Assembly (NCBI GenBank): GCA_039028975.1
Contig: JBCCHB010000185.1
Coordinates: 1-29,840, forward strand
Source of the DNA: JAHBNG01 sp039028975
Lineage (GTDB): Bacteria; Chloroflexota; Anaerolineae; Caldilineales; Caldilineaceae
DNA length: 29,840 nt
Reading direction: 5' to 3'
The translations under genes were made by a program, and so were the position numbers. The notes beneath the pieces are model-generated. The model was not told where the DNA came from and did no database searches. It saw only the letters and a program-made list of their open reading frames with translations. Shown piece by piece: positions 16,207-24,636 of the stretch (the stretch's first letter is position 1; every line of letters starts with the position of its first letter).

Positions 16207-19200
16207 ATGAATTTTACACCTAAGATTTGCAATGCTCTGTTTTCAAAGGGGACGAGTCCCGTTGCTTCCTGTCAGCAGAGTATTCATCTGATTCTACCGG
16301 CACTATTCCTTGCTTTTTTGCTGTTTTTCTCTAACTCTCCAGAGCCGATAGCCTATGCCCAACAATCCGCTGATGGATACTATTATACTGTCCAGCCCGG
16401 CGATTCGTGGGGACTGGTTGCAGAAATAACGGGTGTTCATGTTGCTGAACTTCAGGAGGGGAACCCCGATTCAATTCGCTACAACCAGTGGTTACGCGTC
16501 GGAGAAAAGCTCTATATCCCAGCAGCATTACCTGCCAATGCACCGACAGAACCTCGTGTTCATGTTGTCCAGTCTGGTGAGTCCTGGGGAACCATAGCCA
16601 ACGAATATGGCCTGACGGTCCGGCTAATCAAATCGGTAAATGGCAAATCGATTCGCTACAACGATGTGCTTTATGTGGGTGAACAAATCACTATACCTAG
16701 CATCGTTCAATCCAATAGCGCTGCGGCTTCGAGTACAAGTGCATCAGCCCCAGAATCGTCTGCCTCGGGATCATCTGCTCCAGAATCGTCTGCTCCAACA
16801 CCTCAAAGCCATCAAGTGGGAGGCGGTGATTCATGGAGTATTATTGCATCTGTCTACGGCGTAACGATTAGCGAACTCAAAGCGGCCAATCAAGGAGCCA
16901 TTCGCTCCGGAGATGTGCTCTATTTGGGAGAGACATTAGTCATTCCCTCAACGACGACGTCTTCAAGCGTATCGGTTGCGGAGTCTACAGAAATAGGAGC
17001 CACAGAGTCAGAAGCAGCAACACCATCTGGTGACGGCAGCTCGACGACTGACGGTGCTGCAACCGAAAGTAGCGCACCTGATAGTACCGCAGTAAGCACG
17101 ACAACTGACAGCACTGCATCTGACAGCACGACAACTGACAGCACCACGACTGACAGCACCACGACTGACAGCACCACGACTGACAGCACCACGACTGACA
17201 GCACCACGACTGACAGCACTACAACGTCTACAGAGACTACCGCAGCAAGCGATGCAATCACATCAGCCAGTGTTGCTAGCCCTGCACCGACATCCATGCC
17301 TACACCAGAACCCAGTGACGGTGAGGTAGTGGTCGAAGTCGAGCCTGAATCAGTGGAACAGAGTACTTCTACTAACCCGTCTTCTGCGCCATCTACTGGA
17401 TCACAAGCACCGTCAGCAACACAACCTAAAGCTGATACTGAGGATGATGCCGAAGCTGACACAGAAACCGATGCACCGACCGAAACCGAAGCGCAAGTTA
17501 TGGAGACCGACGAAACCAGCACTGAAGACACCAACGCAACTGTAGATAACGAAGAAGCAGTTGATACTGATGACTCCAGCGGCAATGTTGGTTCAACAGA
17601 CACGGGTTCAACAGGCACTGATGTAGTCGAAACCGACGCCTCTCAGGTTGATGTCACTGCGACCGAAGAAGATGTGCCTGAAAGTGACGAGGGCGAAACG
17701 GATGAAACAGACGGCACTGAGGATGACACAACCGAGGCGACCTCAACTGGGACTACCACGGATGACCCTGAAACGGATGACCCTGAAACGGATGACTCTG
17801 AAGCCGTCTCTGATGAAGTTACTGGTACTGTTGATGCTGATTCAACTGACACCGGTTCCACTGACACAGATTCAACTGAAGCTGACGTAGTTGAGTCCGA
17901 GGGCGCTCAGATTGATGCCAATGTGACCGAAGAAGATACACCTGAAAGTGACGAGGCCGAAACGGATGGAGCTGACACATCTGGCGCAGATGTCATCGAT
18001 ATTGGCGAGGAAGGTGCGACTGGGGATGCCGCAGCGGAGGGTACTGCAGATGGCTCTGAGGCGACGGCTACTGATGCTACTGATGCTACTGATGATGGTG
18101 ATTCAGATGACGTGGGTGCAACTGACACGGGTTCAACGGACGCTGATCTAGTCGAAACCGACACCTCTCTGACAGATGCTGATACAGATGTAACCCAATC
18201 CGATTCTACTGAGGCGGAGAGTGATTCTGAGACGACAGAGAGCAATGATAGCACAACTTCTGATACGGAAACAGATGATACTTCCGATGACGCCTCTGCT
18301 GGAGATGCCCCTGCCTCTGCTCCAACAGTTGTTGAAGTGGGGCCTGAAATTGATCTGACGATTTGTCCAGAGATGCTCTCTGATTATGCTGATTGGATAG
18401 AGTCGTCGTTAAATGATCCGGATGTTTTGCCCAGTGCTTTGTTCAGTGCAATTGAGACATGTGGCGTCTTCAAGCGATTGGAGTCAGAGGATTGGACGGG
18501 TGATGGCATTGACGACACGATTTTAATCATGGAAGACCGAAAGACCGACTTTATCTCACCCGAGGGGGATCTTTTCATCCTCAATGGGTTGGGGGACGAG
18601 CGGTTTGAACTTAGCTATCAGGCACGTTCTGCTGGGAAAGTCGATCTGTTGTCTACCGAGGACCTCAATGAAGACGAACAATCTGATATCTCCTGGGTCG
18701 ATACAACATGTGGAGCCAGCACCTGCTTTGCAACTGTCAATGTACGTTCTTGGAGCGAGGGAGCGTGGCAAGATTGGACTGATGGCACACTGACCATGGC
18801 TTATCCAACCATTTCTTTGGAGGACATCAGCGAGGAAGGAGATTATTACGAGATTCAACTGAGTGGTGGCATCTACGGTAGCGTAGGAGCGGGACCCCAA
18901 CGCGAGCGTGTAGAAACATGGGGAAGCATTGATGGCGCGCCCTATACGTTACTTGAACTGGCATATGGCGAGAGTCCGTGTCTGTATTTTGCGTTAATCG
19001 ATGGCAATGACGCCCTCCTGTCTGGCACAGAGGAAGGGTTAAGCGAGGCCGAGGAGCACTATACTAAGGTTCTCAATGATCCGGACCTCACAACATGTTG
19101 GACCCGCGAAAATGAGGAGGAGGAGTTAAAGAGCTTTAGCCAGTTTCGATTGGCTTTGATTGCTGCCTACCGCGGTGATGCAGATGGTGCAGCCAAAGAG

Positions 19201-20910
19201 ATTGAGGAGCTCAGCAGCCAATTCCCCAACTCAATCTATGATCAGCTTGGCCAAACCTGGCTTGACTCATACAACACAAGCGAGGATGTGGCTACAGCCT
19301 GTGTTGCCGCCAATCTTTTTGCTGAAGATAGCCCAATAGCCTGGAATTTTCTAGCAGAATACGGATACATTAATCCGACCTTTAGTGCTGATGAAGTCTG
19401 CCCGGCCATCGAGCTAAGCGCGGCAGATGAATCTAATGGGGCTGACTCTGAAGAGACGAGTTCTGAAGAGGATGGTTCTGAAGAAGCATCCTCTGACGAT
19501 GCTTCTTCAGACGATGCAGCCGATATGTCCGAATCCGTAACTTCATTGAGTGATACGGAGACGAATGATTTAGGTGCGTCAGAAGAAGGTCAAGAGAGCA
19601 GCGATGTAGAGTCTGCCGATGCAGAGACAGATGGTGATGACCCTGAAGTGGCTGAATCAGATGCCACTAACTCTGACAGCACATCCTCGGATGAACTGAG
19701 CGACGGAGCAGACGCTGAAGATTCTTCAATCGATGAAGAGAGTGCTGAACAAGCTGCTCCGAGTGAAGAAACGAGTAAGCCAGAGGTTGCACTAAGTGAG
19801 TTGCCGACCTGCCCAGAAGAGCTAGACGAGTTTCTTGTTAGTGCCGAAGAGGGAATCAATGCAGCGGCTGGACATGCCGAGTCTGTTGAATTGTGGATGC
19901 GTGCCTGTGGTCTGATTACTGATGAGTATGGTGCCATGCTCCATCAAGATCTGAATGACGATGACGTGGCTGATTTTGTGCTTTTCCCGACCTTGCCAAA
20001 TGAAAATGGCTATGGACCTGGCGGAACGCAGGGCCTTGTGCTCATCTATCACGCTACGGATGAATCGGGTACTGAATATGAACTCACGGCTGGTCCGGAT
20101 GTATTTGGCAAACCTGTTCCATTGGGAATCGAAGATTACAATGAAGATGGCAAGATGGATCTTGCCTTTACTGTTGAAGGATGCTCTACGTTTTGTGTGA
20201 CAGAAGTGCAGGTTTTGAGCTGGAATGGTGATGTATATATTGTCTACATTGCCCCAGGCGCGACCATTGCAGAGGGTGAAATATCCTTTGCGCCCGTAGG
20301 TGAAGAAGAGCCTGGGGCAGGGCAAGCGATTGTGCTACGAGGGGGTGTGAGTGGTACACCCGAAGGGGGCCTAAACGTACCACATGAGGAAATTTGGCAA
20401 AGTATCGATGGGGGGCCTTACCAACGCATCAGCTGGGTCTATGACCGCTCGGTTGATGGATCAAACTGCCTGGGACTGCGCCTTGTTGAAGCCGATATGG
20501 CCCTTCAAACGGCACCTAGCCTTGGCTATGGTGAGGCCATTGACCACTATACAAAGGCTATTGATCCCACCTTAGAGGCATGCAGCATTCACGGCCTGTC
20601 GGCTGCAGACGAACTGATACTTCTCCAAGGCTTGGCCAGCTTTCGCTTGATTCAATCTCAGGCATTGAGCGGTGATTTGGGAAGCGCCAATTCAACCATG
20701 GATGCACTCTCTCTCGGTCAACCCGACAGCCTGTATACGACGATTACATCAGAATGGCTGGAGACGTATAATAGCTCAGGTGATGCCCAAGCAGCCTGTG
20801 ATTCGGTACGGCCCCTCATTGAGGACAATCCAGAGATTTGGCAGATTACGGATCACTACGGATACAACCACCCAGCCCTAGCCGCTCAGCAGATCTGCTT
20901 TATATCCTAA
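16207..20910 (+). CDS. Secreted three-LysM protein with acidic linker and duplicated C-terminal module
   Basis: This protein has 1567 residues. The N-terminal signal peptide has its hydrophobic core at about 28-43, with a likely cut after AYA. Three LysM domains (about 58-105, 119-165, 202-248) each keep a Y/H-x-V-x-x-G-[DE]-SW start and an end in IP, so it should bind peptidoglycan or another GlcNAc polymer. Residues 250-717 are low-complexity Ser/Thr/Asp/Glu, including TTDST repeats. Two related modules follow: A (about 718-1064) and B (about 1199-1567), joined by a second acidic linker. Each starts with a TCPE-like or ICPE motif, has an EF-hand-like DxNxD loop (DLNEDEQSD, DYNEDGKMD), a following Cys pair, an EHYTK/DHYTK segment and a TPR-like helical tail. 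I recognise no named family for the module. The gene ends 9 bp before the pseudokinase gene. Confidence 0.85.
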   Translation: MNFTPKICNALFSKGTSPVASCQQSIHLILPALFLAFLLFFSNSPEPIAYAQQSADGYYYTVQPGDSWGLVAEITGVHVAELQEGNPDSIRYNQWLRVGEKLYIPAALPANAPTEPRVHVVQSGESWGTIANEYGLTVRLIKSVNGKSIRYNDVLYVGEQITIPSIVQSNSAAASSTSASAPESSASGSSAPESSAPTPQSHQVGGGDSWSIIASVYGVTISELKAANQGAIRSGDVLYLGETLVIPSTTTSSSVSVAESTEIGATESEAATPSGDGSSTTDGAATESSAPDSTAVSTTTDSTASDSTTTDSTTTDSTTTDSTTTDSTTTDSTTTDSTTTSTETTAASDAITSASVASPAPTSMPTPEPSDGEVVVEVEPESVEQSTSTNPSSAPSTGSQAPSATQPKADTEDDAEADTETDAPTETEAQVMETDETSTEDTNATVDNEEAVDTDDSSGNVGSTDTGSTGTDVVETDASQVDVTATEEDVPESDEGETDETDGTEDDTTEATSTGTTTDDPETDDPETDDSEAVSDEVTGTVDADSTDTGSTDTDSTEADVVESEGAQIDANVTEEDTPESDEAETDGADTSGADVIDIGEEGATGDAAAEGTADGSEATATDATDATDDGDSDDVGATDTGSTDADLVETDTSLTDADTDVTQSDSTEAESDSETTESNDSTTSDTETDDTSDDASAGDAPASAPTVVEVGPEIDLTICPEMLSDYADWIESSLNDPDVLPSALFSAIETCGVFKRLESEDWTGDGIDDTILIMEDRKTDFISPEGDLFILNGLGDERFELSYQARSAGKVDLLSTEDLNEDEQSDISWVDTTCGASTCFATVNVRSWSEGAWQDWTDGTLTMAYPTISLEDISEEGDYYEIQLSGGIYGSVGAGPQRERVETWGSIDGAPYTLLELAYGESPCLYFALIDGNDALLSGTEEGLSEAEEHYTKVLNDPDLTTCWTRENEEEELKSFSQFRLALIAAYRGDADGAAKEIEELSSQFPNSIYDQLGQTWLDSYNTSEDVATACVAANLFAEDSPIAWNFLAEYGYINPTFSADEVCPAIELSAADESNGADSEETSSEEDGSEEASSDDASSDDAADMSESVTSLSDTETNDLGASEEGQESSDVESADAETDGDDPEVAESDATNSDSTSSDELSDGADAEDSSIDEESAEQAAPSEETSKPEVALSELPTCPEELDEFLVSAEEGINAAAGHAESVELWMRACGLITDEYGAMLHQDLNDDDVADFVLFPTLPNENGYGPGGTQGLVLIYHATDESGTEYELTAGPDVFGKPVPLGIEDYNEDGKMDLAFTVEGCSTFCVTEVQVLSWNGDVYIVYIAPGATIAEGEISFAPVGEEEPGAGQAIVLRGGVSGTPEGGLNVPHEEIWQSIDGGPYQRISWVYDRSVDGSNCLGLRLVEADMALQTAPSLGYGEAIDHYTKAIDPTLEACSIHGLSAADELILLQGLASFRLIQSQALSGDLGSANSTMDALSLGQPDSLYTTITSEWLETYNSSGDAQAACDSVRPLIEDNPEIWQITDHYGYNHPALAAQQICFIS
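17107..17226 (+). repeat. 15-bp coding tandem repeat (GACAGCACCACGACT, eight units)
   Basis: Five exact 15-bp units (17137-17211) are bordered by two degenerate units on the left and one on the right. They encode DSTTT repeats in the LysM protein linker. Being a multiple of three, copy-number change would alter linker length without a frameshift. A second, shorter 15-bp array (GATGACCCTGAAACG, 17761-17805) lies further along the same linker. Confidence 0.9.
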
Positions 20911-20919
20911 CCTCACACT

Positions 20920-23900
20920 ATGGAACTTCTGCCCACCCAAATAGGCCCATATCAAATCGAAAAAGAGATTGGTCGTGGACGGATGGTTTGGCTCTTCCAA
21001 GCCTATGATACGCTCTATGAACGGGCGGTGGCGCTGAAAGTTCTTCCACCCTTTCACCATGCTCACTCTGAGCCGGAATCCCAGCACCATATCATAAGAC
21101 GCTTTATCTCTGAAGGAAGAGAAGCAATCCGGCTGCGCCATCCCAATATCGTAGAGACCTTTGATGCGGGTTTAGCCGATGGATATCACTATACGGCCTT
21201 GGCATTGGCGGAAGGAGGTACGCTAGCGGATCTTTTGGCGGCTCAACCAGGGTATATGCCCATTGAGAGAGCCATTGAGCTTCTTCTGCAGGTTGCTGCG
21301 GGGATCGATTGGGCACACAACCAAGGTAATTTGCACAATGGCATTAAGCCGAGCAACATTCTTCTAACCCTGGACGGTGCGCCACAGCTAACAAATTTCG
21401 ACCTTGTAGGACGACGTGTCGAAGAACATTATCACTGGTTGGCAAATGGCAATCTGGATGATTTGGGCTATCTCTCTCCAGAGCAGGTCAGAGGGATTGA
21501 GCAGACAACAACCTTCACAGATATCTATGCGACTGGGGTGCTGGCCTACCGACTTCTGACAGGTAGGACCCCTTTTCAAGCCCCAAATGGTTTAGCCCTC
21601 TTGTATTTGATTGGAGCAGAACTGCCCCAACTCCCCTCCGAGGTCAACCCGATACTACCAAAGTCAATAGACCAAGTGCTCCTTCATGCAATAGGCAAAG
21701 AACCCGCCAATCGCTGGCCAACGGCGCGCGCTTTGGTCCACGCACTAGAACAGGCTAGCCACAACAATCTCCCCATGACGTCGCTGGATTCTACAGGTCA
21801 TGATGGAACCACTGATAACCAGGAGGAAACCACCGAGCATGTCGCTAGCCCATTTTCTCCCCCCCCACTTGCTCCCCCGGTGAATGACGATTCTGCCGTG
21901 GTTCTGCATACGCCATTACAGAACAGGGTTACCCAGGATAGCCAATCCCAAAACACAAAAGCTCATAGAGCATCAGCTAAGATCTTTTCCACTCTGATAG
22001 GTCGCGACAAAGAAAGCCACGAGTTTTCCACTGGGGCAAAAAACCAAGATGGCGCTAGAGGAGTATCCCCTATAACGGTGACTGAGTCTTCCAAACATAT
22101 GCGAACTAGTCAGCACCGCTTATGGCAACAACTCTCCAAGGAAAAAATTGCCCTTGGTCTAGCCGGCATCATCGTAGGGTTGGTAGCACTGGCACTGTTG
22201 CTTGCGGCGGGAACCAATTTTTTTGGCAACCGCAGCCCACGGCTCACATTGCTTCTTGAGCAAACCGCTGACGAAGGCGAATCAATCGCACCCGATGAAG
22301 TGCTACTGAATATTGAACCAACCCTCGTCGTAACAGAAACGTTTCCTGCTGAGGAACCAAAGATAGCGAGGAATGAACGTTCCGTACCCAACCAAACTTT
22401 AGAGATTCAAGGTCAGGAGTCCCAAGTTGTTCCCGTTCCTCTGATTCCTTACCGCGGGACAGGGGATGGCTACAGAATCTCGCTGCCTCCCAATCCCATC
22501 GTCAACTCAAGCAGAAATAGCATTCGTTTTACCTATACCGAACTGCCATTTAGCCAAGAGCAATTATCCTTTACACTTCATCATTTGCCCTGGACGTATA
22601 AAAACTCTTCTGAACAAAAAGAGCTAATTACCTATTTGGAGGAGCACCTCCAAAAATCCGTAGAGCCGCTAGAAAATCTTTACTTCGTCGACTCGCTCAA
22701 TGATGACAGTCAGACATTGAACGTGCTCCGGGGCAAAGACGGAGAAAAAAGTGAGAACAATGATGGGGATGCTCAACAAGAAGTGGAGCGCATAGACAGT
22801 TCCCAAAGCGTCGAATTCCGTTGGGAGGCATGGATTGACAAGACACCCCAACTGTTACGGCTGCACGTTACTCCTCTCAACGAATCAATCTACGTGCTGA
22901 TAAGCCAGATATCCTTGGCTGAAGCCCCACAAATGGAAGCGCTAATCGATTCCGTTTTCCTCACGTTTCAAGCCGTAGAACCGATTCCACTGGCCATATT
23001 GGCACCAACATTTACCCGCACACCGCAACAGACGGCAACAGTCCCACCAACAAAGGAGCCACAGCCAACTGAAACTCAAATTAGCCTCCCTACTCCAAGC
23101 CCTCTACCCCAAGAGCTGCTTCCTGCGGCAACGAATTTCTTGGCCGAACAGGTACGGTTGACCTCTGCGGAGCAAAACAGTACAGCCATACAAAGCACGT
23201 TAGCAGAGGCAGAACCTATTGACGAGGCTGGGAGCAACACCGGGACTTCCGATTCAGGTATTGATAAGAGCAATCTAGCGCCCCAAGTGCCGGACAATGC
23301 ACCACCTTTGGGAGGGCGCATTGCTTACGCGATTTGGAATCCACTGACTTTGGGGATGGATACCTACATCTATACGATTGGCATTGGTCTTGATACCTTG
23401 CCAATCCCCAACAAGCGGCAGCCTGATTTTCGCCATGACGGCTGGTTGGCATTTAATAGCTTGGGTGGAGGAGTCGATAATCTGGTCCGTTCCACACAAA
23501 ATGGCCAGAACTTGGTGGTCATTAGCGCCCACCCAGAAGATAGCCGACCGCACTGGGCGCCCAGCGGAAAAATGTTTGTTTTTGACTCAACCTTGATGGG
23601 CGACAGAGAGCAGCGCATTTATCTCTCAGCTGATATAAACGAGAAGGAAGAAGAGAAACCGATAGAGCTGCGTCCTATGATGTATGATTTCTACCAGCTT
23701 TTTGGACGCTATCCAATCTTTGTAACGAACGATCTGGTCGCTTATAATGGCTGTAATGTCTGGGAAAATGGGGGAAGTTGCGGCATCTACCGCGTCCGAA
23801 TCGACGGTAGCATTCCTTCTCAGGTTACTAGCTGGCCCCGGGATTTCCCAACCGACAATTTAGGTAGCCAGATACTATTCATGTCAGAGCGTGACAGCGA

Positions 23901-24180
23901 CTCACAGGTAGACAATTGGGATATCTATTTGGTCAATTCAGATGGCGCAAATTTGCGGCGATTAACCGAGCATCCAGCCCATGACGGATTGGCCACAGCA
24001 TCCCCTGACGGTGAGTATATTGCATTTGTCACAGATCGAGAGGGGCCATGGTCCGTGTATGTTATGCGTAGCGATGGCAGCAGCAAACAAAAGCTTTTTA
24101 CCATAAACGGAGAGTTTGGCCCCGGAACCCAATATTGGGAATATGATTGGAAACAAGAGCGTCTAAGCTGGGGAAATTGA
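20920..24180 (+). CDS. Membrane-anchored pseudokinase with extracytoplasmic TolB-like propeller
   Basis: This protein has 1086 residues. A Ser/Thr kinase fold (about 8-275) keeps VALK (K40), the helix C Glu (E65), KPSN (143-146), the SPE of the activation segment and TDIYATGVLAYRLLTGRTPF. However, the HRD motif reads HNG (catalytic Asp is Gly141), DFG reads NFD (metal-binding Asp is Asn159), and the third glycine of the loop is Val23. It should therefore be catalytically dead or nearly so. A Ser/Thr/Gln-rich juxtamembrane stretch leads to one membrane helix (about 410-433). Outside are an unrecognised domain (about 505-690), a Thr/Pro linker and a TolB/PD40-like propeller (about 799-1086), including DIYLVNSDGANLRRLTEHP. 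It begins 9 bp after the LysM gene with no clear ribosome-binding site, suggesting coupled translation. Confidence 0.85.
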   Translation: MELLPTQIGPYQIEKEIGRGRMVWLFQAYDTLYERAVALKVLPPFHHAHSEPESQHHIIRRFISEGREAIRLRHPNIVETFDAGLADGYHYTALALAEGGTLADLLAAQPGYMPIERAIELLLQVAAGIDWAHNQGNLHNGIKPSNILLTLDGAPQLTNFDLVGRRVEEHYHWLANGNLDDLGYLSPEQVRGIEQTTTFTDIYATGVLAYRLLTGRTPFQAPNGLALLYLIGAELPQLPSEVNPILPKSIDQVLLHAIGKEPANRWPTARALVHALEQASHNNLPMTSLDSTGHDGTTDNQEETTEHVASPFSPPPLAPPVNDDSAVVLHTPLQNRVTQDSQSQNTKAHRASAKIFSTLIGRDKESHEFSTGAKNQDGARGVSPITVTESSKHMRTSQHRLWQQLSKEKIALGLAGIIVGLVALALLLAAGTNFFGNRSPRLTLLLEQTADEGESIAPDEVLLNIEPTLVVTETFPAEEPKIARNERSVPNQTLEIQGQESQVVPVPLIPYRGTGDGYRISLPPNPIVNSSRNSIRFTYTELPFSQEQLSFTLHHLPWTYKNSSEQKELITYLEEHLQKSVEPLENLYFVDSLNDDSQTLNVLRGKDGEKSENNDGDAQQEVERIDSSQSVEFRWEAWIDKTPQLLRLHVTPLNESIYVLISQISLAEAPQMEALIDSVFLTFQAVEPIPLAILAPTFTRTPQQTATVPPTKEPQPTETQISLPTPSPLPQELLPAATNFLAEQVRLTSAEQNSTAIQSTLAEAEPIDEAGSNTGTSDSGIDKSNLAPQVPDNAPPLGGRIAYAIWNPLTLGMDTYIYTIGIGLDTLPIPNKRQPDFRHDGWLAFNSLGGGVDNLVRSTQNGQNLVVISAHPEDSRPHWAPSGKMFVFDSTLMGDREQRIYLSADINEKEEEKPIELRPMMYDFYQLFGRYPIFVTNDLVAYNGCNVWENGGSCGIYRVRIDGSIPSQVTSWPRDFPTDNLGSQILFMSERDSDSQVDNWDIYLVNSDGANLRRLTEHPAHDGLATASPDGEYIAFVTDREGPWSVYVMRSDGSSKQKLFTINGEFGPGTQYWEYDWKQERLSWGN

Positions 24181-24246
24181 TATACAAAACAAAATTTACC
24201 TGACAAATAATAAGTGGTACCCAATACATTGATGCCCTCCACGAAA

Positions 24247-24261
24247 CTCTCAAATTGAGAG
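24247..24261. promoter_or_regulatory. Palindrome CTCTCAAATTGAGAG
   Basis: CTCTCAA and TTGAGAG are perfect 7-bp inverted repeats around a single A. It lies about 65 bp after the pseudokinase stop. It looks more like a protein binding site than a terminator, as there is neither a loop nor a T-run. Function unknown. Confidence 0.3.
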
Positions 24262-24499
24262 TGGACTCCACTCAGTAATGCCAAGTTCAGATAAGACCGT
24301 TCAAAAACAGTATGAGCGGTCTGCGAAGAATTGACTGAAGAACCGTCGCTTGGCTTCTCTGCCCGTTCACCAAAAACCCATAGCACCCAGAAATAACAGA
24401 GGCAATTGAACGTCATACTTAGCCCTGTCATAGATGAGAATAATCTACTCGACTAAAATCCTGTTGAATTATTCTAATCTATGCCCAACCGCAGCATAC

Positions 24500-24525
24500 C
24501 TTACAGATTGTGAAAAACCTGTAAG
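24500..24525. promoter_or_regulatory. Inverted repeat CTTACAG / CTGTAAG in the leader
   Basis: CTTACAG (24500-24506) and CTGTAAG (24519-24525) are perfect 7-bp inverted repeats with a 12-base loop, about 110 bp before the adhesin-like gene. This could be an operator or a leader hairpin; weak evidence. Confidence 0.3.
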
Positions 24526-24636
24526 ATTTATGGCCCTGTCTATCGTTCATAATCAGTAGATCTACTGAACTCAGAGTTTCTCGCAAGGTGTTTTGCTCTT
24601 TTTAGAAGCTACGTATGGCATAAGGAAAATAGGATA

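Larger units (their letters stand above)
24181..24636. other. Intergenic leader region before the giant adhesin-like gene
   Basis: About 455 bp without a credible gene; the leftward open frame overlapping the kinase gene end looks like a shadow. It contains a near-palindrome, CTCTCAAATTGAGAG (24247-24261), and an inverted repeat (24500-24525) listed separately. A purine-rich AAGGA (24622-24626) lies 10 bases before the next gene. Confidence 0.5.

Noticed and set aside
16920..17618. Antisense open frame of 232 codons across the LysM protein linker
   Set aside because: Val/Ser-rich product is the complement of the Asp/Thr repeats, a composition artefact.
20920..21750. Annotation as an active Ser/Thr protein kinase
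   Set aside because: The HRD and DFG aspartates are both replaced, so an active-kinase call is not supported.
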